A program made the position numbers and the translations under genes. DNA of 29,226 nucleotides, from the IMG/VR virus record IMGVR_UViG_3300042503_000153, positions 1 through 29,226 of that record; one strand, given 5' to 3'. The notes beneath the pieces were generated by a model, which worked only from the letters and a program-made list of their open reading frames with translations, ran no database searches and was not told where the DNA came from. This stretch comes from a virus. This document shows positions 1 through 7,139 of the stretch, piece after piece (within the stretch, counting starts at the first letter, position 1; each line of letters opens with the position of its first letter).

Positions 1-382
1 GCAATTCGCCTTCTGCCCAATCCACACACTGCCCGACGTAACTTCCCATCGACCAACCAAAGCTTACGCAGTCACCTATCCCCTGCTTCCACGGGCCGAA
101 TGGCTTGCCGTAGACCTCACGGTGTGCTCGGTCGGCGTGGCGATAAAGAAACGTGTCCTTCTGCTGCGCCTTCTGCATGACGTCTTTGCCAGCGTCAGAG
201 AAAAGCGGCTGGTCCAGTTCAGCGAGAAACTGTCGCGTACCGACAGGATCTGGCGTGTAGCCGAACCGTGCATCAATGGCGTCAGCCGTGCGGCGAGTGG
301 CACGCTCGACCAGCACGCCGAGAATCGCCATGACGACGACGAACGATACGGCAGACAGTGACCAGCGATCAGCGCGTGACAT
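1..382 (-). CDS. Membrane-anchored protein with cysteine-peptidase-like motif, partial (runs off left edge)
   Basis: The frame opens with ATG at 382 and stays open to base 1, giving at least 127 residues with no stop. Residues about 7-26 form one hydrophobic helix (SLSAVSFVVVMAILGVLV), so the N-terminus is probably a membrane anchor or uncleaved signal. A charged helical stretch follows, then near residues 101-116 a segment reading KQGIGDCVSFGWSMG. Gln, four residues, then Cys followed by aromatic residues resembles the oxyanion Gln and nucleophile Cys of papain-like peptidases; the catalytic His would lie beyond the window. The start overlaps the end of the preceding gene by 14 bases, which fits translational coupling. 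It may be a virion or lysis-associated peptidase; the function is inferred from one motif only. That the ORF is real is supported by continuous opening, position in the operon and plausible composition. Confidence 0.72.
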   Translation of the reverse strand, partial: MSRADRWSLSAVSFVVVMAILGVLVERATRRTADAIDARFGYTPDPVGTRQFLAELDQPLFSDAGKDVMQKAQQKDTFLYRHADRAHREVYGKPFGPWKQGIGDCVSFGWSMGSYVGQCVDWAEGEL

Positions 383-923
383 CGGCAGCAGCCCTCGACA
401 GGTCACGGAGTGCAGACACCCACGCCGCACGGCTCTCGGGCGTCACAGGACCGCCAGACGAGCCGACGGCGTCATCCAAAAACTTGTGGACGGCATCACG
501 CACTTGCGGCTGGCGAGCACCGATGCTCTCGCCCTTGCAACGCATCTCGCGGGCAGCAATCCGCAAGTCATCGAACGCGACGCCTGTCTTGAGTCTCTGG
601 TCGTTCTTTCCGTCGTACTCGATGCAATCTGCGAGAGAGCCGCAGAGTTCTGCCATGATCGAAGAATCTTCTGCGGCAGTCGGGCCGACAAACTTGCCGC
701 GAAGCGAGAACGCATCCGGTGGCACTGGTGCAGGTGTGGGGGAGGGTGCTTGTCGATGCGGTGCAAACGCAATCGCCGCAGCCACGAGCAAGGCCACGGC
801 GGCGACGTGCTTGCCGTCGATGGTTGGCATGTGTGCTGTGGCGATGAACGCCTGCACCTTCTCGGTTATCTGCTTGCCAGCGAGCACGTAGACCGCGAAC
901 GCGATGAGTAACGCTGTGATCAC
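369..923 (-). CDS. Two-helix membrane protein with soluble C-terminal domain, unknown function
   Basis: 184 residues starting with GTG in a GTGA overlap with the stop of the upstream gene. Residues about 2-18 and 38-54 are hydrophobic helices, the second followed by a proline-rich linker (APSPTPAPVPP). The C-terminal 110 residues look like a helical soluble domain with Cys93, Cys99 and a later Cys in the run REMRCKGESIG. Two N-terminal membrane segments plus an extended linker suggest an inner-membrane protein projecting a domain away from the membrane. Its place between a hydrophobic holin-like gene and another membrane-anchored gene makes a lysis or host-envelope role possible, but no family is recognised. 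Confidence 0.75.
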   Translation of the reverse strand: MITALLIAFAVYVLAGKQITEKVQAFIATAHMPTIDGKHVAAVALLVAAAIAFAPHRQAPSPTPAPVPPDAFSLRGKFVGPTAAEDSSIMAELCGSLADCIEYDGKNDQRLKTGVAFDDLRIAAREMRCKGESIGARQPQVRDAVHKFLDDAVGSSGGPVTPESRAAWVSALRDLSRAAADVTR

Positions 924-1291
924 TTTTTCCTCAGTAGCGGTAGGAGAGTCTCAATGGTTCCAGCGGCGATAGCGACGACCAACGAGCGAGCGGCTGGGCG
1001 AACGATGTACCAAAACGGGTACGTCGCATACGGCACGCACAGCACGGCGACCGAGTCGAACAGCACGCCGACAGCCTCAAGCACGATGGCTCGCTTCTCT
1101 TCGCCCGTCAGCGTCTTGGTTGAGTCGAGCGTCTCGACAGTCAGCCGCACGAGTGCAGCGACGAGCAGCCCGAACTCGCCCCACGTCAATCCGTCCTTCG
1201 CAGACACGCGAGCCGTGACGAGAAACGCAGACACCTTTGACGCGATGTCATTGAACGGCGCAGCGGCAGCGAGTGGAGCGTCAGCAACCAT
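920..1291 (-). CDS. Small hydrophobic phage protein, holin-like candidate
   Basis: 123 residues from an ATG at 1291. It begins with an alanine-rich helix. Two hydrophobic stretches follow: one around residues 38-52 (WGEFGLLVAALVRLTV), and a longer one in the C-terminal third containing AVGVLFDSVAVLCVPYATYP, then FWYIVRPAARSLVVAIAAG, ending in a basic LRKK tail. Size, hydrophobic segments and positively charged C-terminus fit a holin or other small membrane effector, but no specific holin family is recognised. It is followed by two further membrane-associated genes, which together could be a lysis block. The stop overlaps the next start as GTGA. Confidence 0.7.
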   Translation of the reverse strand: MVADAPLAAAAPFNDIASKVSAFLVTARVSAKDGLTWGEFGLLVAALVRLTVETLDSTKTLTGEEKRAIVLEAVGVLFDSVAVLCVPYATYPFWYIVRPAARSLVVAIAAGTIETLLPLLRKK

Positions 1292-1321
1292 GCCGCCAGA
1301 CTAGGCGGGACGGGACGCAGA

Positions 1322-2050
1322 CTAGACCGGCTCTGCCTGCCCCTCTCGGTAGAGCACCAGGGCAATGGCGGAATAGCACGCAATATCCTTGAGAGTGTCT
1401 TCAATGCCGTCGAACTCGCACTTCCCACGGCGGAAGTACGCCTTGAGTCGGTGCATCTTGTCGGAAATCCGTAGGATGCAGCCCGCCCAGGCTGGCATAT
1501 TCACCACGTCGGCACTCTGCCGGATGTTGCTCAGCGCGTCCTCGTCAACGCCGTAGTCAAGAGTCTTGGCGAGATGCAGGGTTTTCAGTTCCTCAAGGAT
1601 GGCGAGGAACTCCCGCGAGCCGGGTCGGATGTCGTCGCTCTGATTGGCGAGGATGCTGTCACCCGTCCACCGGATGTCATCCTGCACGGCTTCCATCTCT
1701 CGCTGCCCTTGCAGAATCCAATCAGCCGGCACCGGTTCCTCTCGCTCTGCGGCGTACTTCTCGGCACTCGCCTGCGTGATTTCCTTCCACCGATCTGGTG
1801 CCTCGTCTGCCGGTGCATGGCACTTGCCACCGTCGCAGCATCCTCCAGACAGGCGAGTCTCCACAGCTGCTCGCAGTTGTGCGTTTGTGTCTTCGAGACT
1901 GGTGATGATTCCTTGCATCTTTTTCCTTTCGATTAGGAGCCGAGCGGTGTCCGCAGCCAGAGCACCCGATGTGCCGCACCACTGTCCCTGGAATCTGTAC
2001 GCTCGCTGGCGGGCTTCGGCGATGTACTCGTCAGTCAATTCGTAGTCCAT
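1322..2050 (-). CDS. Protein with C-terminal DUF1599-like nucleotide-modification-associated domain
   Basis: 242 residues, ATG at 2050, three bases after the previous stop. The N-terminal half is charged and helical with a small Cys/His cluster at about residues 70-77 (GGCCDGGKCH). The C-terminal part from about residue 145 matches the pattern of the family called nucleotide modification associated domain 1 (DUF1599): a helix with EELKTLHLAKTLDYG, then a helix with RISDKMHRLKAYF, then GIEDTLKDIACYSAIAL. That family is frequent in phages and is related in style to all-alpha nucleotide pyrophosphohydrolases, so a role in nucleotide pool or modified-nucleotide metabolism is plausible. The Cys cluster could bind metal. 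Family assignment is from motif memory, not a search. Confidence 0.75.
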   Translation of the reverse strand: MDYELTDEYIAEARQRAYRFQGQWCGTSGALAADTARLLIERKKMQGIITSLEDTNAQLRAAVETRLSGGCCDGGKCHAPADEAPDRWKEITQASAEKYAAEREEPVPADWILQGQREMEAVQDDIRWTGDSILANQSDDIRPGSREFLAILEELKTLHLAKTLDYGVDEDALSNIRQSADVVNMPAWAGCILRISDKMHRLKAYFRRGKCEFDGIEDTLKDIACYSAIALVLYREGQAEPV

Positions 2051-2053
2051 GCG

Positions 2054-3220
2054 TCAAGCCTTGCCCTCGGCACCATCGCACGTCCTTGCATACGCCATGT
2101 GAAGCTCTGCCAGCCCGCCCTCTTGGGAATAGATAAATCCCTGCATCGCTCGCTCTGACCCAATAAAGCCAGACTCCACATGCCAAGCATCCGGCGGGAC
2201 GATAGTGGGATGGGTTCTGACGATGACTCCGTCAATCGTGCTGATCTCTGCCGCCTGGTGGTGCAGGTGCCCAACGTGCCATTCCCGGTGCCTGCACTTA
2301 GACCACAAGGACGACGCCTCAAGAGCCATAATTCCAGCGAGTTTCTTCTTTGCCTTGTCGCCGTGCGTGATGCCGATGAGGTTGCCGCCATGCGTCAGAT
2401 ACTTCCGGCTGGTGAACTCGCCGTTCACGGTCACGCGGCGGTCGTTGCGGTATCGCTCGATAAGGATTTTCTGGAGCGCAAAGCTGAGAGCAGAATCGTG
2501 ATTGCCGGGAACAATCAGCACGTCTGTTGCCACGGTCTCCGCTGAGTGTTCAACCGCTCGAAAGATTGCTGACGCGGCCGTGTCAATCGCTTTCTGTAGC
2601 CGAGAGTCTCGGTCAAGGTACGTGCCCGAGGTAGTCGTGCCCGATACCGTGTCGAAGTGCATCGTGTCGCCGGCCAGCACGATTGAACGCCTGACGACGT
2701 GCAGGGCGTTACCACGGTCGATCAGGTTTGCACTGGCCTTGGCAACGACTGCACTGGCGATGTTAAGGTCGTAGTCTGCCCCTGTCGTGTGCCGCCACGA
2801 CCGGCTGCCCATGTGCAGGTCGCTCATTACGACCACGCTCCACAAGCCATCACGTTGCCGCTTGTGGGCTTTGGCTAATGGCCGCCGCACATCCTTCTTT
2901 GCGGCGTCAATCATCGCCTGCACCACCTCGCGTGTTGTCGGCCCGCCTTTCGGCTTGAGCCTCACAAACACCCGGTGCAGTTCGATGCTGCCGCCTTCTC
3001 CGTCACCACACTCCCACTTGGTTGCCTCACTGGCAGCAATCTCGAAGCGGCTCATGTCCGCCTCAATGTGACGCAGCAAGTCCTCAACCGTCTTGATTCG
3101 CTTGCTGGTGGAGCGTGCCTCTAGCACGTCGCCGGATTGCGACTGCGTCACCTCTTCGGCGTCGGCCCGCTTGGTCGGCGGCACCTTGGCTTTGATTGCG
3201 TCGCCTATCTTCGCAGCCAT
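2054..3220 (-). CDS. Calcineurin-like metallophosphoesterase (SbcD/Mre11-style)
   Basis: 388 residues. The ATG at 3220 is chosen over an in-frame codon at 3253 because AAGGAGAT lies 7-8 bases upstream. The metal-binding motifs occur in the standard order: DLHMG at about residue 134, GDTMHFD at about 184, GNHD at about 239, THGDK at about 285 and GHLHH at about 317. These ligand two divalent metals in metallophosphoesterases. An N-terminal region of about 120 residues is charged, helical and unassigned. Likely substrates are DNA ends or other phosphodiesters; phage versions often sit near replication or structural genes with unclear roles. It overlaps the preceding small gene by 16 bases. Family assignment is secure, substrate is not known. 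Confidence 0.93.
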   Translation of the reverse strand: MAAKIGDAIKAKVPPTKRADAEEVTQSQSGDVLEARSTSKRIKTVEDLLRHIEADMSRFEIAASEATKWECGDGEGGSIELHRVFVRLKPKGGPTTREVVQAMIDAAKKDVRRPLAKAHKRQRDGLWSVVVMSDLHMGSRSWRHTTGADYDLNIASAVVAKASANLIDRGNALHVVRRSIVLAGDTMHFDTVSGTTTSGTYLDRDSRLQKAIDTAASAIFRAVEHSAETVATDVLIVPGNHDSALSFALQKILIERYRNDRRVTVNGEFTSRKYLTHGGNLIGITHGDKAKKKLAGIMALEASSLWSKCRHREWHVGHLHHQAAEISTIDGVIVRTHPTIVPPDAWHVESGFIGSERAMQGFIYSQEGGLAELHMAYARTCDGAEGKA

Positions 3221-3429
3221 AGGGAAATCTCCTTCCATCCAGCGACGAGCCACTTCCGCTCTGCGGCAGTCTCGGCTACCAGTTGACCGATCTCGCGTGC
3301 AGATGCAGCCCCGTAATCGCCAGACTGAAACCGGCGACGCACGTCCAGCAGCTGCTCCTGCACGTCAGGCGGCAGACGGTCGAGCCACGGCTTAGGGCCG
3401 GGCTTGATGCCACGCACGCGATCACGCAC
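3205..3429 (-). CDS. Small basic helical protein, unknown (possible DNA-binding)
   Basis: A frame of up to 107 residues is open here, but the part before 3429 lies over the end of the upstream gene and reads as its shadow. A GTG at 3429 overlapping the upstream TGA by 8 bases gives 74 residues. The protein has a KPWLDRLPPDVQEQLL segment, then a helix with AREIGQLVAE and a final KEISLWLRR. Short phage proteins with a WLDRLP start and a terminal helix ending in WL-R are often small DNA-binding or terminase-small-like proteins; this is only a resemblance. No clear Shine-Dalgarno precedes the GTG, so the start is uncertain. Confidence 0.6.
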   Translation of the reverse strand: MRDRVRGIKPGPKPWLDRLPPDVQEQLLDVRRRFQSGDYGAASAREIGQLVAETAAERKWLVAGWKEISLWLRR

Positions 3430-3607
3430 GGCGTCGGCTAGTGCGGCGACGCTTGGGCGTTTCGTCTTCACGCTCGGGCTCCTTCCCTTTGAGATGAATC
3501 CACCCGTCATCGTCTGGGATGCCGCCACCAGCGTGCTCCTCGTCGTCGTCCAACTCGGGCGGCAGGATCACCGCCTCGGTCTTCGGCTGTGGCTTGGTGC
3601 GTCCCAT
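3422..3607 (-). CDS. Small bipolar acidic/basic protein, unknown
   Basis: 61 residues, ATG at 3607, 21 bases after the previous stop. The middle is acidic (PPELDDDEEHAGGG, then DDDGW), and the C-terminus strongly basic (PKRRRTSRRR). It is likely disordered. No family is recognised. It sits between a zinc-ribbon-like protein and another small gene, and is kept because it fills an otherwise empty interval in the correct strand and is followed by an overlapping start. Confidence 0.55.
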   Translation of the reverse strand: MGRTKPQPKTEAVILPPELDDDEEHAGGGIPDDDGWIHLKGKEPEREDETPKRRRTSRRRA

Positions 3608-3628
3608 GCCACTAGGGTGGCAGCACTG

Positions 3629-4027
3629 TCAAGCGTTCCGCCTAGCGTTGCTGATAGCCCGCCGCACGAGCATCCTGCCCGCAAGGTCGAGGAACGGCAG
3701 GCCGCGAGCCGTGGCCTCGGCCCGCATGACGGCAACCACCTCTTCGATGCGTTCCGGCTTGCTGCACTCGTCTGGCCCCCATGCGTCCATCTGCGCTGCC
3801 TTGGCTCGGCACTGGCACGTTGGCGTTGGGTTGATGCCGAAGCGTTTCAAGAGGCGGGATAGCTCAGTGCCGGGGCCGTGGTCGGGTGGGGATTGTAGTG
3901 CGGGCGTTGCATTCACCGGAGCCTCTGGCTGGCTGCGGCACCGCCTGATCGCATTTGGATATTGGCTCTGAAACCCGCACCGAGGGCAGGTCATCGCATC
4001 GTTATGAAGGTCGCAGTAGTTAAACAT
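3629..4027 (-). CDS. Phage protein with N-terminal zinc-ribbon-like motif and conserved helical C-terminus
   Basis: 132 residues. Cys5, His8, Cys14 and Cys17 in YCDLHNDAMTCPRCG form a plausible single zinc-binding knuckle. A proline-rich linker leads to a second segment beginning GPGTELSRLLKRFGI, with CQCRAKAAQMDAWGPDEC supplying three more cysteines, and ending in a helix LAGRMLVRRAISNARR. The layout (GPGTEL, short Cys pairs, then arginine-rich helix) resembles small conserved proteins at the end of tail operons in environmental phages, function unknown. The start overlaps the end of the upstream gene by 8 bases. A nucleic-acid or protein adaptor role would fit, without direct proof. Confidence 0.72.
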   Translation of the reverse strand: MFNYCDLHNDAMTCPRCGFQSQYPNAIRRCRSQPEAPVNATPALQSPPDHGPGTELSRLLKRFGINPTPTCQCRAKAAQMDAWGPDECSKPERIEEVVAVMRAEATARGLPFLDLAGRMLVRRAISNARRNA

Positions 4028-4850
4028 GAAACCTCACGGAAGGCAGCGTTCCGTAAGACGGGCAAAGCCCACCCGTAAGCGACTCTGCGTTCACACGTCC
4101 GTAAGCATCATTGCCACCCACAAACACCGACCAGTTCACAGAACAATAGCCACCACTGAATGAAAGCCCTGGGAGCCCACTACCGTTCAGCGTTGAGCCC
4201 ATAATTGAAAAGCAGCACGTCCTACCGTTTTCGGTCCTTGGGCGATAAGGCAAAGTAATCCACGATCCCAATGGCGATATGAAAATAAAGCCGCCAACCG
4301 AGTTATCAGCAAACCAAGGAATGTCGTCGTACACTGGAGCCAACACACTGCACTCAGTGGTTTTGGGAAACGTCATCGCATAAGTGCAGCAGCAGCGAGA
4401 CCCAACGGTTGTGCCCCAAAACGCTTGAGAGCCAAACGCTGCGTAATTCAGCCCGACGCTCTGAAAGCAACTCGACTCTGTCGCTGCAATTCCGCTTGAA
4501 AGTCGGTCGAGAACATATGTTCCGTCCCATGCGGTCCCTCCGCTGAGTGTGGCGTAAATATGGTCTGGGCTAACACCGCCCGCAGATAGGCATCCGCACT
4601 TGCATTCGCACGCCCCATCCGCACATACCGTCCCCACGCCCTTGAACACCTTACCCGCCCCTTGGCACTGGCATTGCGGCTTGACCGTGCAAGTCGTGCC
4701 CTCGCAGCACGCGCCCTCTTTGCAGGCTTGCAGGCAGTCGGCTTCGGTGGTGTAGGACTGCCTACCTGCAATCGTCACGCCGCCAGGCGCTCCCGCAATC
4801 AGCGGAACGCCGGACCCGTCAGTGAGTGAAGACGCTTTGTAGCACGGCAT
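4020..4850 (-). CDS. Cysteine-rich distal tail protein with GACC-type segment
   Basis: The ATG at 4850 overlaps the upstream TGA by one base (TGATG), giving 276 residues; the earlier in-frame start would overlap the upstream gene by 82 bases. Residues about 39-87 contain 12 cysteines in 49 residues, including ACKEGACCEG, QCQCQGAG and CECKCGC. The order GACC, C, then G-x-F-x-G-x-G-T-x-C recalls a small disulfide or metal-binding motif that I associate with planctomycete proteins. The rest is beta-rich and contains further cysteines (RCCCTY, RTCCF). It follows another cysteine-containing gene in the distal tail block, so a stabilised tip or receptor-contacting protein is the best guess. Confidence 0.8.
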   Translation of the reverse strand: MPCYKASSLTDGSGVPLIAGAPGGVTIAGRQSYTTEADCLQACKEGACCEGTTCTVKPQCQCQGAGKVFKGVGTVCADGACECKCGCLSAGGVSPDHIYATLSGGTAWDGTYVLDRLSSGIAATESSCFQSVGLNYAAFGSQAFWGTTVGSRCCCTYAMTFPKTTECSVLAPVYDDIPWFADNSVGGFIFISPLGSWITLPYRPRTENGRTCCFSIMGSTLNGSGLPGLSFSGGYCSVNWSVFVGGNDAYGRVNAESLTGGLCPSYGTLPSVRFHV

Positions 4851-5512
4851 CACGACCACTCCACAGAGATCGTTACATTGCTGCTGCCTTGCTCTAAAAC
4901 TATTACCGGAGGCGTTAGCGTGCTGGCCCACGCAGACCCTGGTGGATAAACTGGGTTGAATGACATCTGCGCACTGCCGCTGTATGCGGGGCAGTAAATT
5001 GGCACTTCGTGGTAGTAATTGAGAAAGCCCATGTATCCGCCCGGCGTCTGTTGATAGTTCCGCAAATCGCGGTATTCCTCGTGCTGCAGCTCTCTCCCGC
5101 CAAGCACTAATTGCATTGTGAGCATCATTTGTTCGGATGAACTGGCAATGTCGTATCTAGTCCCGAAGTAAACGGACGGGCCAGGCCATAACCCGCCATT
5201 TGGCAAAGACAGATAGCTGAAGTTCTTGCCCCACGATTTTGGAGAACTGGTGTTGGCTGTCAGCGAGTAGGTGCCGGCTATCTCGGACCCAAGAAAAGAA
5301 CACGACTCGTATCTCGTATCCGAAACGCTGATCTTGTAATTGCTCCACCGCAAGTAGTCTTGTGCTTGAATAGTGATCGTGGCAGAGGTAGCGCCATTGA
5401 GCACGCACGCTTTCTCGGCGCAGCAATACCACCCATCCCCGCAGCACCCGCAGTTCTCTGCGATCTTGCCGTCCTTGACGATGATCGAGCCGTTTTTGGT
5501 GGCGAGTGTCAT
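4850..5512 (-). CDS. Distal tail protein with N-terminal cysteine knuckle
   Basis: 220 residues from the ATG at 5512, which forms an ATGA overlap with the upstream stop; an in-frame codon at 5536 is less likely. Residues 21-36 carry six cysteines (ENCGCCGDGWYCC, then AC), suggesting a small metal or disulfide site. The remainder is beta-rich with many Tyr, Ser and Gly residues, as in virion surface proteins (for example LPNGGLWPGPSVYFG). No enzyme motif is seen. The two consecutive cysteine-rich genes may be partners in the same part of the tail tip. Confidence 0.78.
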   Translation of the reverse strand: MTLATKNGSIIVKDGKIAENCGCCGDGWYCCAEKACVLNGATSATITIQAQDYLRWSNYKISVSDTRYESCSFLGSEIAGTYSLTANTSSPKSWGKNFSYLSLPNGGLWPGPSVYFGTRYDIASSSEQMMLTMQLVLGGRELQHEEYRDLRNYQQTPGGYMGFLNYYHEVPIYCPAYSGSAQMSFNPVYPPGSAWASTLTPPVIVLEQGSSNVTISVEWS

Positions 5513-6252
5513 GTGCAGGCCGTGGTGTCGATCCACGCTAGGCCACCGTTAGCGGCGTGCGTGAGCACTTGCTGAGTGGACGCCGAGTAGCCTGTCATGC
5601 TGTGCCAATCCCAGCCGACTAGCACCCACTCATCGGCAACATACGCGATGAGGCAAGCGGAACCCGACAGCGTGGCGATGTAGTTCTTCGCCGTGTATGT
5701 CGTGCCAGACACCACTGCATCCGTGACGGTTGTCGTGCTGCCTTTCGTCCACGTCCCTGAGAACGTGCCACGAATGACGCCGGCCTGCATCCGGATCAGC
5801 GCCCAAGTTGAATCCTTCCACAGCACATGAGCGCCAGACGCCTTGCCGAGATCCGCCGCCTTAAGCTGCACGACGCCACCTACCGCCACCCGCCCAACAG
5901 CGTTCGCCGCAATCGGCTCCACTGCCACGCACCAGGCCGTCGTCGTCACAGACGGCGTGCCACCCGTCAGTACGGGCATTTCCTCGAATGACGCTGTAGC
6001 ACCGCCAGACGACGACGTAGGCGTGATTGCCACGCCAGTGATCGCCAGCACGCCCCAGCGTGCGACGGTCACAGACGGACGGCAGTACGCCCATGTGTAC
6101 GGCTTCAGCACAGGCGAGCCAGGGACGCCTTCTGTGCCGGGATTGGCACCGAGCACCAAGTCGGCAGCGTCCTGCGCCCGATTCCACGCCCGTGCCGATA
6201 TGGCACCGCGTAGCGGCTGGCCGGGCTCGATGCGTCCGTCTGGACGTGGCAT
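5509..6252 (-). CDS. Virion structural protein, distal tail block
   Basis: 247 residues; the ATG touches the stop of the upstream gene at 6252. The N-terminus (IEPGQPLRGAISARAWNRAQ, then DAADLVLG) is a helix of a type seen in structural proteins of environmental phages, followed by a beta-rich, Thr/Ser/Ala-rich body and a C-terminal Trp-containing segment (EWVLVGWDW). No catalytic motif. Its place directly after the tape measure and a second tail protein suggests a baseplate, hub or tail-tip component. The specific role is inferred from position. Confidence 0.78.
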   Translation of the reverse strand: MPRPDGRIEPGQPLRGAISARAWNRAQDAADLVLGANPGTEGVPGSPVLKPYTWAYCRPSVTVARWGVLAITGVAITPTSSSGGATASFEEMPVLTGGTPSVTTTAWCVAVEPIAANAVGRVAVGGVVQLKAADLGKASGAHVLWKDSTWALIRMQAGVIRGTFSGTWTKGSTTTVTDAVVSGTTYTAKNYIATLSGSACLIAYVADEWVLVGWDWHSMTGYSASTQQVLTHAANGGLAWIDTTACT

Positions 6253-7139
6253 TAGACGTACCCCGTGCCTATGCCAAGCAGAGAGAAGTCTGAGTCTTTG
6301 TAGACCTTGGAAACGTAGACGGCTTTCGGTTGCTTGATTAGCGAAGAACCAGACACAGAGTCCTCATACCGCACCCACAGGTACTCGTGCCCTTTTTTCT
6401 CAACGCCGCTGATGCTGCCGATGGTCTGCCCTGTCACGTTCTTTGACGCCACGAAGCGATACGACAGCGACCACGGGCCTTTCCCCTTCTGGTCGTCCCA
6501 TTCCTGCGAGCCGCTGCAACCGAGGAAAAGAACCTCGCCAGCGTCAAACCCACGAAACGTGGCGTTGTTCGTCGTGCCAGTAATCCCAGCCAGTCCACGC
6601 ACATACGCAGCCGTCACGTACGCATTTGGCACGTCATAGCTTTCCTGCCACTGAAGCTGCGGCACGACAATGTCAACGCCGTTGACGCCGTTTGAATCGA
6701 CGCCGATAGCACCTGACATATTTGTGGCAGACGACGGGTATCGCTTCTCGAAGTCGAGCGTGCCGCCAGAGCCGACAGAGCACGCTTGCGTGATGTGCTG
6801 CGTTCCGCCCGTCGTGTCAAACGACCGAGCACGTTTCAGCGGGTCTGACGTTGAAGGCTCTGCACCAGCCTTCTCGTAGTTGATCGTGACTTGCCACGCA
6901 TTGTCGCCGAGGTACGCGACGCTGTATTGCTCCACCCACAGTTGAGCATCGTCGACGCCGGGATACTGCCAGCCGTAGCCGCCGCTACTGATCTGCTGGT
7001 TGATGTCAGCGTGCAGCACAGTGTCGTCTGCGGTGCCGAAAACCTTGTAGCTCTTCGTGTATGACGACGTCGCCTTCTTGCCACGCCGCACAATCGTCGC
7101 CTGACGTGAGTCGCCGTCTTCTACCCAAGTAAGTGCCAT
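6252..7139 (-). CDS. Tail protein following the tape measure (distal tail candidate)
   Basis: 295 residues; its ATG overlaps the tape measure stop as TAATG. The sequence is beta-rich without signal peptide or enzyme motif. The N-terminal half includes DDAQLWVEQYSVAYLGDNAW and DTTGGTQHITQA; the C-terminal half has GPWSLSYRFVASKNV and HEYLWVRYED. In long-tailed phages the gene directly after the tape measure usually encodes the distal tail protein or a tail-tip initiator, and the size is within that range. Family-level identification is not certain. Confidence 0.8.
   Translation of the reverse strand: MALTWVEDGDSRQATIVRRGKKATSSYTKSYKVFGTADDTVLHADINQQISSGGYGWQYPGVDDAQLWVEQYSVAYLGDNAWQVTINYEKAGAEPSTSDPLKRARSFDTTGGTQHITQACSVGSGGTLDFEKRYPSSATNMSGAIGVDSNGVNGVDIVVPQLQWQESYDVPNAYVTAAYVRGLAGITGTTNNATFRGFDAGEVLFLGCSGSQEWDDQKGKGPWSLSYRFVASKNVTGQTIGSISGVEKKGHEYLWVRYEDSVSGSSLIKQPKAVYVSKVYKDSDFSLLGIGTGYV

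Noticed and set aside
76-303. 75-residue minus-strand frame
   Set aside because: It overlaps the larger open frame (1-382) in another phase; the latter joins the operon and has the plausible membrane and peptidase-like segments.
3430-3528. Longer start for the 74-residue gene
   Set aside because: The extension overlaps the Arg-rich end of the upstream gene and reads as its frame shadow. Not fully excluded.
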